A stretch of 64,000 bases of DNA from Hoeflea_A sp965204935 (GTDB lineage Bacteria; Pseudomonadota; Alphaproteobacteria; Rhizobiales; Rhizobiaceae). Position 1 is the first letter of the stretch. The number at the start of each line of letters is the position of its first letter. The stretch is taken from NCBI RefSeq assembly GCF_965204935.1, contig NZ_CBDBFO010000002.1. One strand, written 5' to 3'. The notes beneath the pieces were generated by a model that was not told the DNA's origin, did not search any database, and saw nothing but the letters and a program-made list of their open reading frames with translations. Position numbers and translations under genes: made by a program. This document shows positions 25,120-34,030 of the stretch, one piece after another.

Positions 25120-26557
25120 CAGCAATTCTAATTTTGGCTCATTTTTGGGTCTCAGATGAATTTGAGCTGATTTTCAGGAGGGTTTAGGTTGCTTCCGGGC
25201 TGACTTGACGGTCGGTGGTGGCTCACCATCGACAAGTGTTCGTATGAGTGCACCCCAATCCGGGAAGATCAAGTAGCAAACAATCGTGCGGATGTGATCG
25301 AAGAACCGATACCGCGCCGCTAAAACACTGCGGGCTTTCTTCCAGAGCGCTTCGAGTACATCACAAACTGTATGCATGGCGAAGGCGAGCAGATTGAGCG
25401 TCGCCAGCACAGATGCCAGATAATTGTCGCCATGCCCAAAGTTGTGCTCCAGATTGTATCCCCGGGTTTTCAGAACATTGAAGGTCTCATTTTCAATCTT
25501 CCACCGTGCGCGTCCGCAAGCGGCAAGGTCCCCGACATTGGTCTCATCGACAGCGATGTTGGTCACAAAGCTGTTGCGATATGTGGTCTTCCCTTTGGTG
25601 TTGATAATCTCGATTTCGAACCAGTTGACGTGGGTCGCGTCCTTGCCATCGCGCAGGGGTACATCATTCAGCCAGCGATAGATGTGGGTGGCAGCCTTGC
25701 GACCCTTTTTGATACGACGGCGCTTTGTCGAGTTGATCTCGGCACCGTCCAGCCACTCGTACAACGTCTTATGGGACAAGGACTTGGCAGTCAGAATGAA
25801 GTCGCCGCCAACCGACTGAATCGTATCAACAATCGGCTGATTAGCATACAGGTCATCGCCAAGATAAACTGGCTTTAGCGAAGCGTAACGTTTCCCATTG
25901 GCGGCAAGCCAGCGTTTGACGGCATTCCTTTCACAATCCTGTTTCGCATGACCGTCCTGCGGGCTAATAAATTCCGGCTGCAGCGGTATCGCTCGGCTGT
26001 CACCCGGGACGACGACCGCGGCGGAAACCATGGTGTGAAAATACTCGGTGCCGCCATCATTGCGCTTGCGATGAGAACAATTCCGGCAATGCAACTTGCG
26101 GCTACAGAAATATTCTGTGCCATCAAGTGCAATCAGCACGCGACCATCCAGACATCGGAAAGGCTCCAAACCGTTATGGCTTTTCAGATGGTCAACAAGG
26201 TTATCAAACTGCCCAAAGAGATGCTGCGGTTCAGCCTCATCAAGCATCGAGCGGATATGATTATCGCTCGGAAGCTTCTTGATTCCGAACAACGTCTGAC
26301 AGTTCGAGCAACCGTTACCCGCTTGCATCTCGCGCTGATGCGACAGGAACGACGGAGACTGCATGAAAAATATCGAAAACGCCGACAGGCCGATATCTGC
26401 CATCGTGTAACTCGTGTTTGGGCCAACCCGTCGGTCAGGCAAGTTCGCGCAGCACGATCTGAGCGAGCCAATGAGGGAATCCAAGTGTAACACGCAACAA
26501 ACGAATCATAGATCGAGCGATTTGAGAATCCCAAAAATCCCAAAATTAGAATTGCTG
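25120..26557 (-). mobile_element. Insertion sequence, IS4/ISNCY-like, complete
   Basis: 1,438 bp bounded by perfect 18-bp inverted repeats CAGCAATTCTAATTTTGG. It is flanked by a 9-bp direct repeat TCAACAATC at 25111-25119 and 26558-26566. It carries one transposase gene and interrupts the O-methyltransferase gene. Confidence 0.95.
25174..26493 (-). CDS. DDE transposase (IS4/ISNCY-like)
   Basis: 439 residues from a GTG start. Catalytic candidates are Asp in ALDGTEYF, Asp in YLGDDLYANQ, and Glu in ARWKIENETFNVLKTRG, followed by NLEHNFGHG and a hydrophobic LATLNLLAFAMH helix, which is the order expected in IS4-type DDE enzymes and in the ISNCY transposases I recall. Four Cys and a His near residues 130-140 (CSRKLHCRNCSH) may bind zinc. 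Intact, so the element may be mobile. The exact IS family would need a database comparison. Confidence 0.88.
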   Translation of the reverse strand: MLHLDSLIGSLRSCCANLPDRRVGPNTSYTMADIGLSAFSIFFMQSPSFLSHQREMQAGNGCSNCQTLFGIKKLPSDNHIRSMLDEAEPQHLFGQFDNLVDHLKSHNGLEPFRCLDGRVLIALDGTEYFCSRKLHCRNCSHRKRNDGGTEYFHTMVSAAVVVPGDSRAIPLQPEFISPQDGHAKQDCERNAVKRWLAANGKRYASLKPVYLGDDLYANQPIVDTIQSVGGDFILTAKSLSHKTLYEWLDGAEINSTKRRRIKKGRKAATHIYRWLNDVPLRDGKDATHVNWFEIEIINTKGKTTYRNSFVTNIAVDETNVGDLAACGRARWKIENETFNVLKTRGYNLEHNFGHGDNYLASVLATLNLLAFAMHTVCDVLEALWKKARSVLAARYRFFDHIRTIVCYLIFPDWGALIRTLVDGEPPPTVKSARKQPKPS

Positions 26558-27576
26558 TCAACAATCAACAGATCCGCATCCTGAGGCATCGCCGCACGGC
26601 AGGTTTCCAGGATCGCCACCGCCTTGTCGTCATCCCAGTCGTGCAGCACGGACTTGACCATGTAGGCGTCATGATCGCCCGGAAGTTCGATAAAAAAATC
26701 ACCGCCGATGACTTCGGTGCGACCATCGAGACCCAGACCCGCGAAAAAGTCCCGGGCCAGCGGCGCGGTCGCTTCAATATCGAACAGTGTTCCCTTCATT
26801 TCCGGATTTGCTGCGAGAATGGCGGCGAGCACATGACCCTGTCCACCGCCCACATCGATCAGCCTGCTGTAGCGGCTGAAGGGATAGCCGGCAGCAATTC
26901 TCCCACCCTGCGTGCCATAGAGATTGCGCATGCAGCGGGCAAAGTGATCGGCAAGTTCCTGATCCTTTGCAAACAGGGAAAAGAGCGGGCCGCCATGAAT
27001 ATCATTGAAACGGGACGCACCGTCCTTGAGCGTGTCGCCGATCTTGAGCCAAGGCATCAGGGAAACGTCGTGATTGAGAAACAGGAAGGCATCGCGAAGC
27101 GAAGGCTGAGTGTCGCCGCGCAGATACTCCGACATGGGCGTGTTCGCAAATCGTCCGTCTGGCAGTTCCTCGAACACGCCGAACTGCGTCAGGGCGCGCA
27201 TGACCCGCTTGAGAGGATCGGCCGCAAGGCCCAGCTTTTGTGCAAGCGCATCTGCGGTTTGGCCTTCGTGCGCCAGTTCGTCGGCAATCCTCAGATCGGC
27301 CATGGCACGAAGCATGAAGGCGACCTTGGCACCCACGAGCAGTTCGGACAGGGCGTCAAAAGCTTTCTCGGCATCCGTCGGCATTGGTACGTTCCTTCTT
27401 TGACCATACCAGTATTGTAAGAAGCGGCCGGAGCGCCGCACAAGGTCTATGTTGAATTGGATGCAGCATGTATCCAACGGCGGTTGTCCGAATACCCGGA
27501 TCTTTATTCTTGTACTGTTCTGGTGGGCAAAAACACTGATAAGACCTTCGAAACACAACCTGTTGGAGATGTTCCA

Positions 27577-28395
27577 ATGTCGCAAAAGGGCGAACAGGAC
27601 ACCTATCTGCTCGGTAGCGAGAAAAGCGCGCTGCAACGTTATCGTTTGTTCAATGAAATCTACATGCCAGGAACTACGCAGCGCCTGGCAAACCTGAGCC
27701 TTGCACCCGACAGTGAAGTGCTGGAAATCGGATGCGGCATTGGCGAAACGGCTTGTTACTTCGCGCAGCACCTGGTGCCTGACGGACATGTCACAGCCTT
27801 CGACAAGGCGCCAGACCTGGTGGAACTCGCCCGGCAACGCTCAGCCGAATTGGGAATAGAGAACATCTCTTTCTTCTGCGAATCCGCACAGGATTTTTCC
27901 TTCGAGGCCGGTCGGTTCGGCTTTGCGCACACACGCTATGTGCTGTCTTACCTTTCCGACGCTGCCGCTATTTTGCAGAAAATCCACAAGAGCCTCGCAC
28001 CCTCCGGGATTTTTCTTGGTGAGGAGATCGCGCAGCTCTACGTCAAGGACGGCCGCGCCGCCTGGTATGAAAACATGACCGGCTGGTTTGCCGGACTGAT
28101 CAAGGCCGGCGGCGGGAATCCCAACTACGGTCTGGATGCGATGCCGGCCGATATGATCGCGGCCGGTTTCACAGGCCTCGACGTGTCGGCCTACTGGCCG
28201 TTCGAAGACCAGCAGAAAGTTGTCGACACGCTCCGCATTGCTCTGACGCGTGAGATGAAGCAAGCGATTGTTGGCCTCAACCTCGCGTCAGGCGAGGACG
28301 TGGATGACGTCGCATCCAACCTTGCCATGACAAAGCGGGACTATCGCATAAGCGCGTCCGCGGCGATTCAGATCACCGGCAAGAAAGCGCTATAG
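27577..28395 (+). CDS. Class I SAM-dependent methyltransferase
   Basis: 272 residues from the ATG at 27577, with TTGGAGA upstream. The SAM-binding loop is VLEIGCGIGETACY near residue 50, followed by VTAFDKAPDLVELARQR and a catalytic-strand region HTRYVLSYLSD. The C-terminal part is a helical cap with AWYENMTGWF. It resembles UbiE/menaquinone-type and small-molecule methyltransferases. It is divergent from the split O-methyltransferase with a 192-bp shared region, and the two might have belonged to one secondary-metabolite locus; that is inference. Confidence 0.82.
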   Translation: MSQKGEQDTYLLGSEKSALQRYRLFNEIYMPGTTQRLANLSLAPDSEVLEIGCGIGETACYFAQHLVPDGHVTAFDKAPDLVELARQRSAELGIENISFFCESAQDFSFEAGRFGFAHTRYVLSYLSDAAAILQKIHKSLAPSGIFLGEEIAQLYVKDGRAAWYENMTGWFAGLIKAGGGNPNYGLDAMPADMIAAGFTGLDVSAYWPFEDQQKVVDTLRIALTREMKQAIVGLNLASGEDVDDVASNLAMTKRDYRISASAAIQITGKKAL

Positions 28396-28413
28396 GACAA
28401 GTTCCGGCAGGCC

Positions 28414-28713
28414 CTAGCACGTGTAGGCGATCACGCAACGGTTCTGGTCCCGCGTCATCACCGAGACGGGGCGAACTGTATTTTCGCGCCCGCAGCGAAG
28501 GGAACGACCCTCAGCTTCCGGAACTCCGCCATAAATCGGCAACACCGTGCCGGAGCGGGTACGGGTCTGCACCCTGCCCTGCGACTTGAACATCGCCTTG
28601 GCCTGAGCACAGGACATATTGTTGGTGAGCTGTTGTGCTGCTGCGTGTTCAGTTGCGGCAAATCCGGCAAGGGTCATTGCCAGGGCCAGAGGCGCTGCGG
28701 TCAGGATTCTCAT
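28414..28713 (-). CDS. Small secreted protein with four Cys
   Basis: 99 residues. Signal peptide MRILTAAPLALAMTLAGFAATEHAAAQ. The mature part has Cys at SCAQAK, LRCGR, NRCVIAYTC, probably two disulphides, and a repeated Arg-Thr stretch. No known domain seen. It is convergent with the methyltransferase gene. Confidence 0.65.
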   Translation of the reverse strand: MRILTAAPLALAMTLAGFAATEHAAAQQLTNNMSCAQAKAMFKSQGRVQTRTRSGTVLPIYGGVPEAEGRSLRCGRENTVRPVSVMTRDQNRCVIAYTC

Positions 28714-28824
28714 TGCAAATCTCCGTCATCAGCAGTGGCTTTGAGCGGTCGGCTCATCCGGTTTTCGGAAGCCCGCTCTTCAAATACGGGCGTGGCGGGC
28801 AAACGGATCAGGATTTGGTGACGT

Positions 28825-29298
28825 CTATTGCAGCGCCCGCTTCGCGATCGCCGCAAAAACCCCATCGAGTTCCGACGCCAGTGCCCCAAGCGCCTCGCCG
28901 CCTTCTTCCATATAGGGCGCGAAGACGAAGCTGGGCGTCTTCCAGGCAAGTGTCGCGCCACCGTCCGGGTCTTCGACGACATAAAAACGGATCGGCGCTT
29001 CAACGCCGGCGGCGATGCTCGCTTCCAGCATGCGTCGCGCATAGTCGTTGCGATAGACACCGATAACGCGATTTCCCGGTATTTCGTATCCTTGTGCCCG
29101 GGCACCCGCAGAAGCGCTCGCCTGTGTGACAAGGCCCATGTTCTCGGCCTTGATCGCGGCCTCCAGACGCTCGATCAGAGCCGAATAGGAAAAGTCCGTT
29201 TCGAACACCTGCCAACCCTCGCGCGGCGTGATGGGTTGGGCAATTGCAAGGGTCGAAGAAAGAAGAAGGGCAAACAGTCCGGACAGCACAAGACGCAT
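28825..29298 (-). CDS. Secreted DUF302 protein
   Basis: 157 residues from the ATG at 29298, preceded by AAAGGTGA. Signal peptide LSGLFALLLSSTLAIA. The DUF302 pattern is visible: a FSYSALIERLEAAIKAENMGLV helix, then VIGVYRNDYARRML, IRFYVVED and a Tyr-rich SFVFAPYMEEGG. DUF302 proteins are small alpha-beta folds of unknown role; some are periplasmic. Confidence 0.8.
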   Translation of the reverse strand: MRLVLSGLFALLLSSTLAIAQPITPREGWQVFETDFSYSALIERLEAAIKAENMGLVTQASASAGARAQGYEIPGNRVIGVYRNDYARRMLEASIAAGVEAPIRFYVVEDPDGGATLAWKTPSFVFAPYMEEGGEALGALASELDGVFAAIAKRALQ

Positions 29299-29447
29299 GG
29301 TTTCACCTTTCGAGAACCGGGCCAGTGATTTCAGCAACTATACGCCTTGCCGCGCGACCGGATGTTGAATTCCTTCGGGCGCCGTTCACATCTTTGCGAG
29401 AAGCTGTGGCAGCAATATGCGCAAAGAGTTCAAGGACGTCTGTGACG

Positions 29448-29594
29448 TCAGCGCGTCAAACTCGCATAGGCGATACGGAAACTCGCCGCCAGTTCATCGT
29501 TTTCCCGGGCGGTTCGTCTGCGCTTGAGGCTCATGAGCCGCTCGACCCTGTGCTGCGCCGCTTGTCGGTGCAGTTCCGAAGCCGGTGTCATCAT
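29448..29594 (-). CDS. Possible 48-residue small protein
   Basis: ATG ATG start, then a charged helical peptide (HRQAAQHRVERLMSLKRRRT, then ENDELAASFRIAYASLTR) and TGA. Codon use fits the genome, but the ribosome binding site is weak. It lies in the 443-bp gap between the DUF302 gene and the sugar-kinase gene, where I see nothing else. Confidence 0.4.
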   Translation of the reverse strand: MMTPASELHRQAAQHRVERLMSLKRRRTARENDELAASFRIAYASLTR

Positions 29595-29904
29595 CGTCGT
29601 GATCCGTTTTTCTGTTCGCTTTAGGCGGATGTGATGATGGTGCGGCGGGAATGCAAATTACAAAAATGTAACGCGTTGCGAAACGGCGGTGGAACAGGGC
29701 CAGGACAGCAATTACATTCCGTCCACGGTAAGAGGAATGCCATGAGCGAACGCAAGGGCATACTGGCCGGCGGCCATTTCATCGTCGACCGGGTCAAATT
29801 GATCGACCGGTACCCTGAAGAGGACCAACTGGCCCTCGTCCAGTCTGAGCACCGCGCCACCGGCGGCGGTCCCTATAACATCCTGTGTGTTCTCTCGGCG
29901 CTCA

Positions 29905-30836
29905 GAGCCGGATTCAAAAGTTATTCAAACGTAACAATACCTTGCGAGACGCCGCGTCATGAACCGGATGCTTGCTATGAACGCCCACGCGGTTGAGTTC
30001 TGGATGGTCCTCTCCCAGTCCCGGGCCAGTCTGCGGCAGCGCCCGAGCCAGGCGAAAGTTCGTTCCACCACCCATCGACGCGGCAGAACCTTGAAACCGA
30101 CTGCGCTGTCGCAGCGCTTGACGGTCTCGACCGTCCAGTCGCCATGCCCCGCGAGCGCTGCTCGCAACTTCGGTCCCGCATAGGCGCCATCGGCGAAGAT
30201 GTGGCGCAGCCAGGGGAAGCGGTCGCCGACAGCCCTGATCAGGTCGCAGGCCCCGTCCCTGTCCTGAATGTTGGCGGCGTGAACGATGATGAACAGCATC
30301 AGGCCGATCGTATCGGTGACGATGTGTCGCTTGCGGCCCTTGACCTTCTTGCCGGCGTCATAGCCGCGAACGCCCCCGCTTTCGGTGGTTTTCACGCTCT
30401 GGCTGTCGATCACGCCGGCCGTCGGTGAAGCCGCGCGGCCTTCCAGTTCGCGGGTATTGAGGACCAGGAGGTGATTGATGGCTGCAAAAAGACCCATGCG
30501 GCTCCAGGTGTAGAAATAGCCACGTACCGTCGATACCGGTGGGAACTGCTTCGGCAGCATGCGCCACTGGCAGCCGCTGGTTGCGATATAAAGGATCGCG
30601 TTCATCACCTCGCGCATATCGGTCGTACGCGGTCGTCCACCCCGTTTTGCCGGCGGAATGAACGGGGCAAGTATCGTCCATTCCTCATCGGTCAAATCGC
30701 TTGGAAATCTCAAATGGTCTCTGTTATGTTCGGCGCGGGCGATATCATTCCATGGCATCGTGATTCTCCATCTTCTTTGAAAAGACTGTTGAATCACAAA
30801 CCATTGATATCGCTCAACTACTTTTAAATCCGGCTC
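29905..30836 (-). mobile_element. IS5-family insertion sequence (IS1031-like)
   Basis: 932 bp. Ends are GAGCCGGATTCAAAAG on the left and the inverse of GAGCCGGATTTAAAAG on the right, one mismatch in 16. Flanks are TCA (29902-29904) and TAA (30837-30839), fitting the TNA target duplication of the IS1031 group with one later substitution. One intact transposase gene. It interrupts the sugar kinase. Confidence 0.92.
29925..30758 (-). CDS. IS5-family transposase
   Basis: 277 residues from the ATG at 30758 (MPWNDIARAEHNRDHLRFPS). The N-terminal DUF4096-type region has LTDEEWTILAPFIPP and GGRPRTTDMREV. The DDE core has Asp in GVIDSQSVKT, Asp in FADGAYAG, and Glu in RRWVVERTFAWLGRCRRL. Single frame, intact. 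Confidence 0.93.
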   Translation of the reverse strand: MPWNDIARAEHNRDHLRFPSDLTDEEWTILAPFIPPAKRGGRPRTTDMREVMNAILYIATSGCQWRMLPKQFPPVSTVRGYFYTWSRMGLFAAINHLLVLNTRELEGRAASPTAGVIDSQSVKTTESGGVRGYDAGKKVKGRKRHIVTDTIGLMLFIIVHAANIQDRDGACDLIRAVGDRFPWLRHIFADGAYAGPKLRAALAGHGDWTVETVKRCDSAVGFKVLPRRWVVERTFAWLGRCRRLARDWERTIQNSTAWAFIASIRFMTRRLARYCYV

Positions 30837-31706
30837 TAAGCGCCGAATTCCCGCTCCATGCAGCGGGACTGATCGGCAAGGATGCCGAAGGCGACTGGAT
30901 CAGGAATGACTGCCGTGTGCGCAGTGTGGATACGACAAGCCTGCTCGACACTGATGAAACCGGCACCGCCTGGACGGATGTCATGTCGGCCATACCGACG
31001 GGCCGCCGGACTTTCTTCCACTATCCGGGAGCCAACATGCTGCTTGACGAAGGCCATCTTGACCTCAGCGTGACGGAAGCCCGTATCTTCTATCTGGGAT
31101 ACCTGACACTGCTCGACCGACTCGATACCTTTGACGGTGAAGGTCGAACCGCGGCAAGTCGTGTATTCGAGGGCACCAGGGCCGCCGGACTGATCACGGC
31201 GGCCGATCTTGTCAGCCGTCGACACCCGCGGATGCGGGAAATCGTCGCTTCAGCAGCACCGCATCTCGACTATCTGCTTCTCAACGAATTGGAAGCGGGC
31301 TGGATCGTCGGCCGTGGTCTGTCTGACGGCAGTGTCAACGCGCGGTCAATGGCTGATGCAGCACAAGAGGTCCTGGACCTCGGAATCCACAACGCCGTCA
31401 TCCTGCATTGCGAGAGCGGTTCGGTTTGTGCGCATCGGCGCGACGGTGTTGTGATGCAAGGCGCGGTCGATCTGCCGGCGGACTTCATCAGCTCGACAGT
31501 CGGTGCCGGCGATGCCTTCGCTGCGGGTTTTCTATACGGTATTCACCAATCTCTGGAGATGACGCAGTGCCTGCATCACGCGACCTGCATTGCGGCGGCG
31601 AGCTTGTCTGACGCCACTGCCTCGGGTGGCATCGGCTCCCTGAGCGAATGTCTGTCGCTGGGCGAGCGGTTCGGCTTTCGTCAAATGCGCTGAGCGCCGG
31701 CTTGTT

Positions 31707-31904
31707 CTAGTGCGGTTTGACCGCGACAAGCACGACGCCGAGACGCGCTTCCAGCTCCTGCAGCTTCTTCAGCTTGTCATCTGGCAACAAGACGGTCTCG
31801 GCATCGACGCCTTCAAGCGCGACGACCGGGCTGCCGATATCCTTTTCCAGTTGCTGGATCGCCTTCAGTTTTTCCGATTCAAGATGGGCTAGCGAATAAA
31901 GCAT
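31707..31904 (-). CDS. Conserved-looking small protein with coiled-coil segments
   Basis: 65 residues; GGAGGATGCA precedes the ATG. It reads SEKLKAIQQLEKDIGSPVVA, then DDKLKKLQELEARLG, two similar helix-strand units in which Leu is spaced for helix packing. No signal peptide. Function unknown, but the repeated structure and good start make it a credible gene. Confidence 0.65.
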   Translation of the reverse strand: MLYSLAHLESEKLKAIQQLEKDIGSPVVALEGVDAETVLLPDDKLKKLQELEARLGVVLVAVKPH

Positions 31905-32083
31905 TGCATCCTCCAGTCAGCGGATGTCGCCCCGACAACCGACACAAGGGGCAAGATCCCTATCGGTTCACCACAATAGATAGTGACAATCGACCGCATT
32001 ACCATATCATCCATTGCCAACTGCCGGAACCGGACGGCACAGTCCTTCGCCGAACTAATCCCTGCAGACAAAGGAATGTTGCA

Positions 32084-32668
32084 ATGGGCCGCCAGCAACG
32101 ACAGAGTGCCACCGCCATCTTTCTGGCAGCGACAATCGCCCCGCATCCGGCATTGGCGCAGGTCGAGAGCGCCTATACCAAACTCGATCTCGATGCCGGT
32201 TGCATTGTGATCGGCCAGCCGGCGGACGATGGGGGCGGCGAATGGGTTGACATGCTGTGTGCCGGCTACAAGGGCTTTCCCGTTTTCTTTTCCGAGGCCG
32301 ATCTGAGACAGAGCGTCCATTATGGCTTTCCGACAGCGGATGGAACGACGTGGGAAAGCTTCGGCTCTTTCAACAATGTCAGCGATACCATTGAGTGGCG
32401 GCTGCAGGGCGGCAGGCCTTTTGCCACGATACATCGCTGGACGGTTGATCCTGACAGTGTCCAGGTCCTGGTTGTCGAAACGGTTGGACAACCCGGTATC
32501 GGCGGCGGCTGCGTTGCCGCCTATGTCGTTGCAACAGGCAATCCCGATGCCAACGTCAAGGCGCGCCAGGCGGCCGACCGGGTCTATACCGGGTTCGATT
32601 GCGAAAACGACATTCCCGAACGCATTGAGGGATCGGTGCCGCTTCCCGCGACCATGGTGGAGCGCTGA
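32084..32668 (+). CDS. Secreted hypothetical protein
   Basis: 194 residues from the ATG at 32084, with AAAGGAATG upstream. Signal peptide ATAIFLAATIAPHPALA. The mature protein has CIVIGQPADDGG, DMLCAGYKGFPVFFSEADLR, TWESFGSFNN, GGGCVAAYV and FDCENDIPE, with four Cys that probably pair. Similar proteins occur in rhizobia, but I know of no function. Confidence 0.65.
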   Translation: MGRQQRQSATAIFLAATIAPHPALAQVESAYTKLDLDAGCIVIGQPADDGGGEWVDMLCAGYKGFPVFFSEADLRQSVHYGFPTADGTTWESFGSFNNVSDTIEWRLQGGRPFATIHRWTVDPDSVQVLVVETVGQPGIGGGCVAAYVVATGNPDANVKARQAADRVYTGFDCENDIPERIEGSVPLPATMVER

Positions 32669-32718
32669 TCGAATTGATGGGACGCGCCATTTGAATGTGG
32701 CCCGCAGCGCCGTGCCCG

Positions 32719-33900
32719 CTACTTTTCCGTCCGGTTCGGTGCCTGGCTGCCGTCTCCGGCAATCGAAGACAGCATTCGTGTCGGAAGCAGGATCAGCAGC
32801 GAAGCAGCGTCCCCTGCATTGTTGACCACGGTCGCAGTCTGGTCGTTCTGTTCCGCGCTGTTGAGTGTCTGCCGCAAAGCATCGCTGCGCACCATATCGA
32901 TCAGCGCCTGCGAGCCGGCAAAGGTCGAATGACCGCCGCCATCGAGCTTCGAGACGTCAAGGACGACAATGCCGCGCTCTTGCAGGAATTCTGCTGTTTC
33001 ACTCTGACCGACGCGCGGATGCCCCCCGCGCAGCTTGCTTGAAAGCTGCAATGCCCGGTCATTGTCCGAAACAAGCACGGCGAATTCCTGTGGCCGGTCT
33101 CTGCCGATATCGGTGATGACAGAGTCGAAAACATCGATATCCACGTCAGGCGCCGCGAGCACCACCGTATCGATCGCGTTCAGCGTTTCCCTGCCATCCG
33201 AAATGACCAGCGAACGCAATGCCTGGACGGTCACGAGCGAGCCCATGGAATGAGCAAAAACCGTTACGTGGTCCGCATCCGTTGAAACGGCCAGCCGCAA
33301 AACCTCGACAAGCCCGTCCTGTGCAAAAATTGCGCTGTCCCGATCGTAGACATAGCCCTCCGGCCGGCTCGCCGACGGCCATGAGTAATTCAAAGCAACC
33401 ACATTGGCCCCGAAATCAGCCAGCATCTGCGTTTGCCTGAAAATGCCACTGGGAAAACTGTTGTTGAAGCCGTGCACAAAAACGAAAAGCTCCCGTTCAC
33501 CGTCAGGAAGCGTGCCCAATTGCTGATTGATGTTGCTGCGCAGGGCGGCTTGATTGTCGATACGTCGACGGTTGACCAGTGTGAAGTGTTTTGATGGATC
33601 CGGTTCCTTGGTCGATGACTCCACCTTCCCGGGCTTATGCGCCTCGGGTATCCCGACATCCAACTGCACATAACTCAAGGCCTTCGACCTTTCGGCGGAA
33701 AACATCAGCGCCGGGTCATCGCTGGCCTTGCGGCTGGTCGCGGCAAAGACAGTCTTGACCGCCGCCACCTGGGACACGCTTACCGGTTTTTTGTTGAAGA
33801 CAGCCGGATCGTTGACGCAACCCGCCGCCAGGATCGGCAGCAAAATGAAAATCAGGAACAACCGAGGGACAGGCAATGCCGAAATCATCGCTATCTTCAT
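32719..33900 (-). CDS. Alpha/beta-hydrolase lipoprotein, DUF900-like
   Basis: 393 residues from the ATG at 33900 (an ATG at 33912 is also in frame). Lipobox ILAAGC gives a lipidated Cys at about residue 23. The DUF900 esterase-type core has LFVFVHGFNNSF (oxyanion region), ALNYSWPSASRPEGY, the nucleophile elbow FAHSMGSLV, AAPDVDIDVF with a likely catalytic Asp, and GGGHSTF with His. This family resembles lipases and esterases; substrate unknown. It is divergent from the acyltransferase gene, which may suggest a lipid role, but that is inference. Confidence 0.87.
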   Translation of the reverse strand: MKIAMISALPVPRLFLIFILLPILAAGCVNDPAVFNKKPVSVSQVAAVKTVFAATSRKASDDPALMFSAERSKALSYVQLDVGIPEAHKPGKVESSTKEPDPSKHFTLVNRRRIDNQAALRSNINQQLGTLPDGERELFVFVHGFNNSFPSGIFRQTQMLADFGANVVALNYSWPSASRPEGYVYDRDSAIFAQDGLVEVLRLAVSTDADHVTVFAHSMGSLVTVQALRSLVISDGRETLNAIDTVVLAAPDVDIDVFDSVITDIGRDRPQEFAVLVSDNDRALQLSSKLRGGHPRVGQSETAEFLQERGIVVLDVSKLDGGGHSTFAGSQALIDMVRSDALRQTLNSAEQNDQTATVVNNAGDAASLLILLPTRMLSSIAGDGSQAPNRTEK

Positions 33901-34030
33901 CCCGTCGCGCATTGAATACGAGAATACCAGACTTTCGAGTTTGCACACGGCGCCTGCGAAATCAATCGGTCCTTCGTGTCGAAAGCGTGACGCCATTGCA
34001 AATCGCCACCGTCCGCCCGAATATGCGCCC

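Larger units (their letters stand above)
24918..27384 (-). pseudogene. O-methyltransferase split by an insertion sequence
   Basis: The 5' part starts at 27384 (MPTDAEKAFDALSELL) and carries the dimerisation and SAM domains with LIDVGGGQGHVL and VLHDWDDDKA, typical of the caffeate/hydroxyindole O-methyltransferase family. It is cut at 26558 after ADLLIV. The 3' part, 25110-24918, carries VLAPGKKVGNPNRL, GGRERTEDEYRKLL and a C-terminal GSFFSVIE. Removing the element and one 9-bp repeat joins them in frame as LLIVEEVLAPGKK, a protein of about 339 residues. The interrupted gene lacks its last 65 residues, part of the SAM-domain fold, so it is probably inactive. Confidence 0.9.
29742..31693 (+). 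pseudogene. PfkB/ribokinase-type sugar kinase split by IS5
   Basis: The gene starts at 29742 with AAGAGGAATGCC upstream. It reads ILAGGHFIVDRVKLIDRYP, then GGGPYNILCVLSAL, and is cut at 29905. It resumes at 30840 with AEFPLHAAGLIGKDAEG and carries the PfkB ATP-site motif STVGAGDAFAAGFLYG with the catalytic Asp. Removing the element and one TNA copy restores 338 codons in frame. The family phosphorylates sugars or nucleosides. With only 54 codons before the element, no functional kinase is expected. Confidence 0.9.

Noticed and set aside
31710..31892. Plus-strand 60-codon ORFs opposite the small protein at 31707
   Set aside because: Only the minus-strand frame has a ribosome site (GGAGG) and regular helix-strand sequence.
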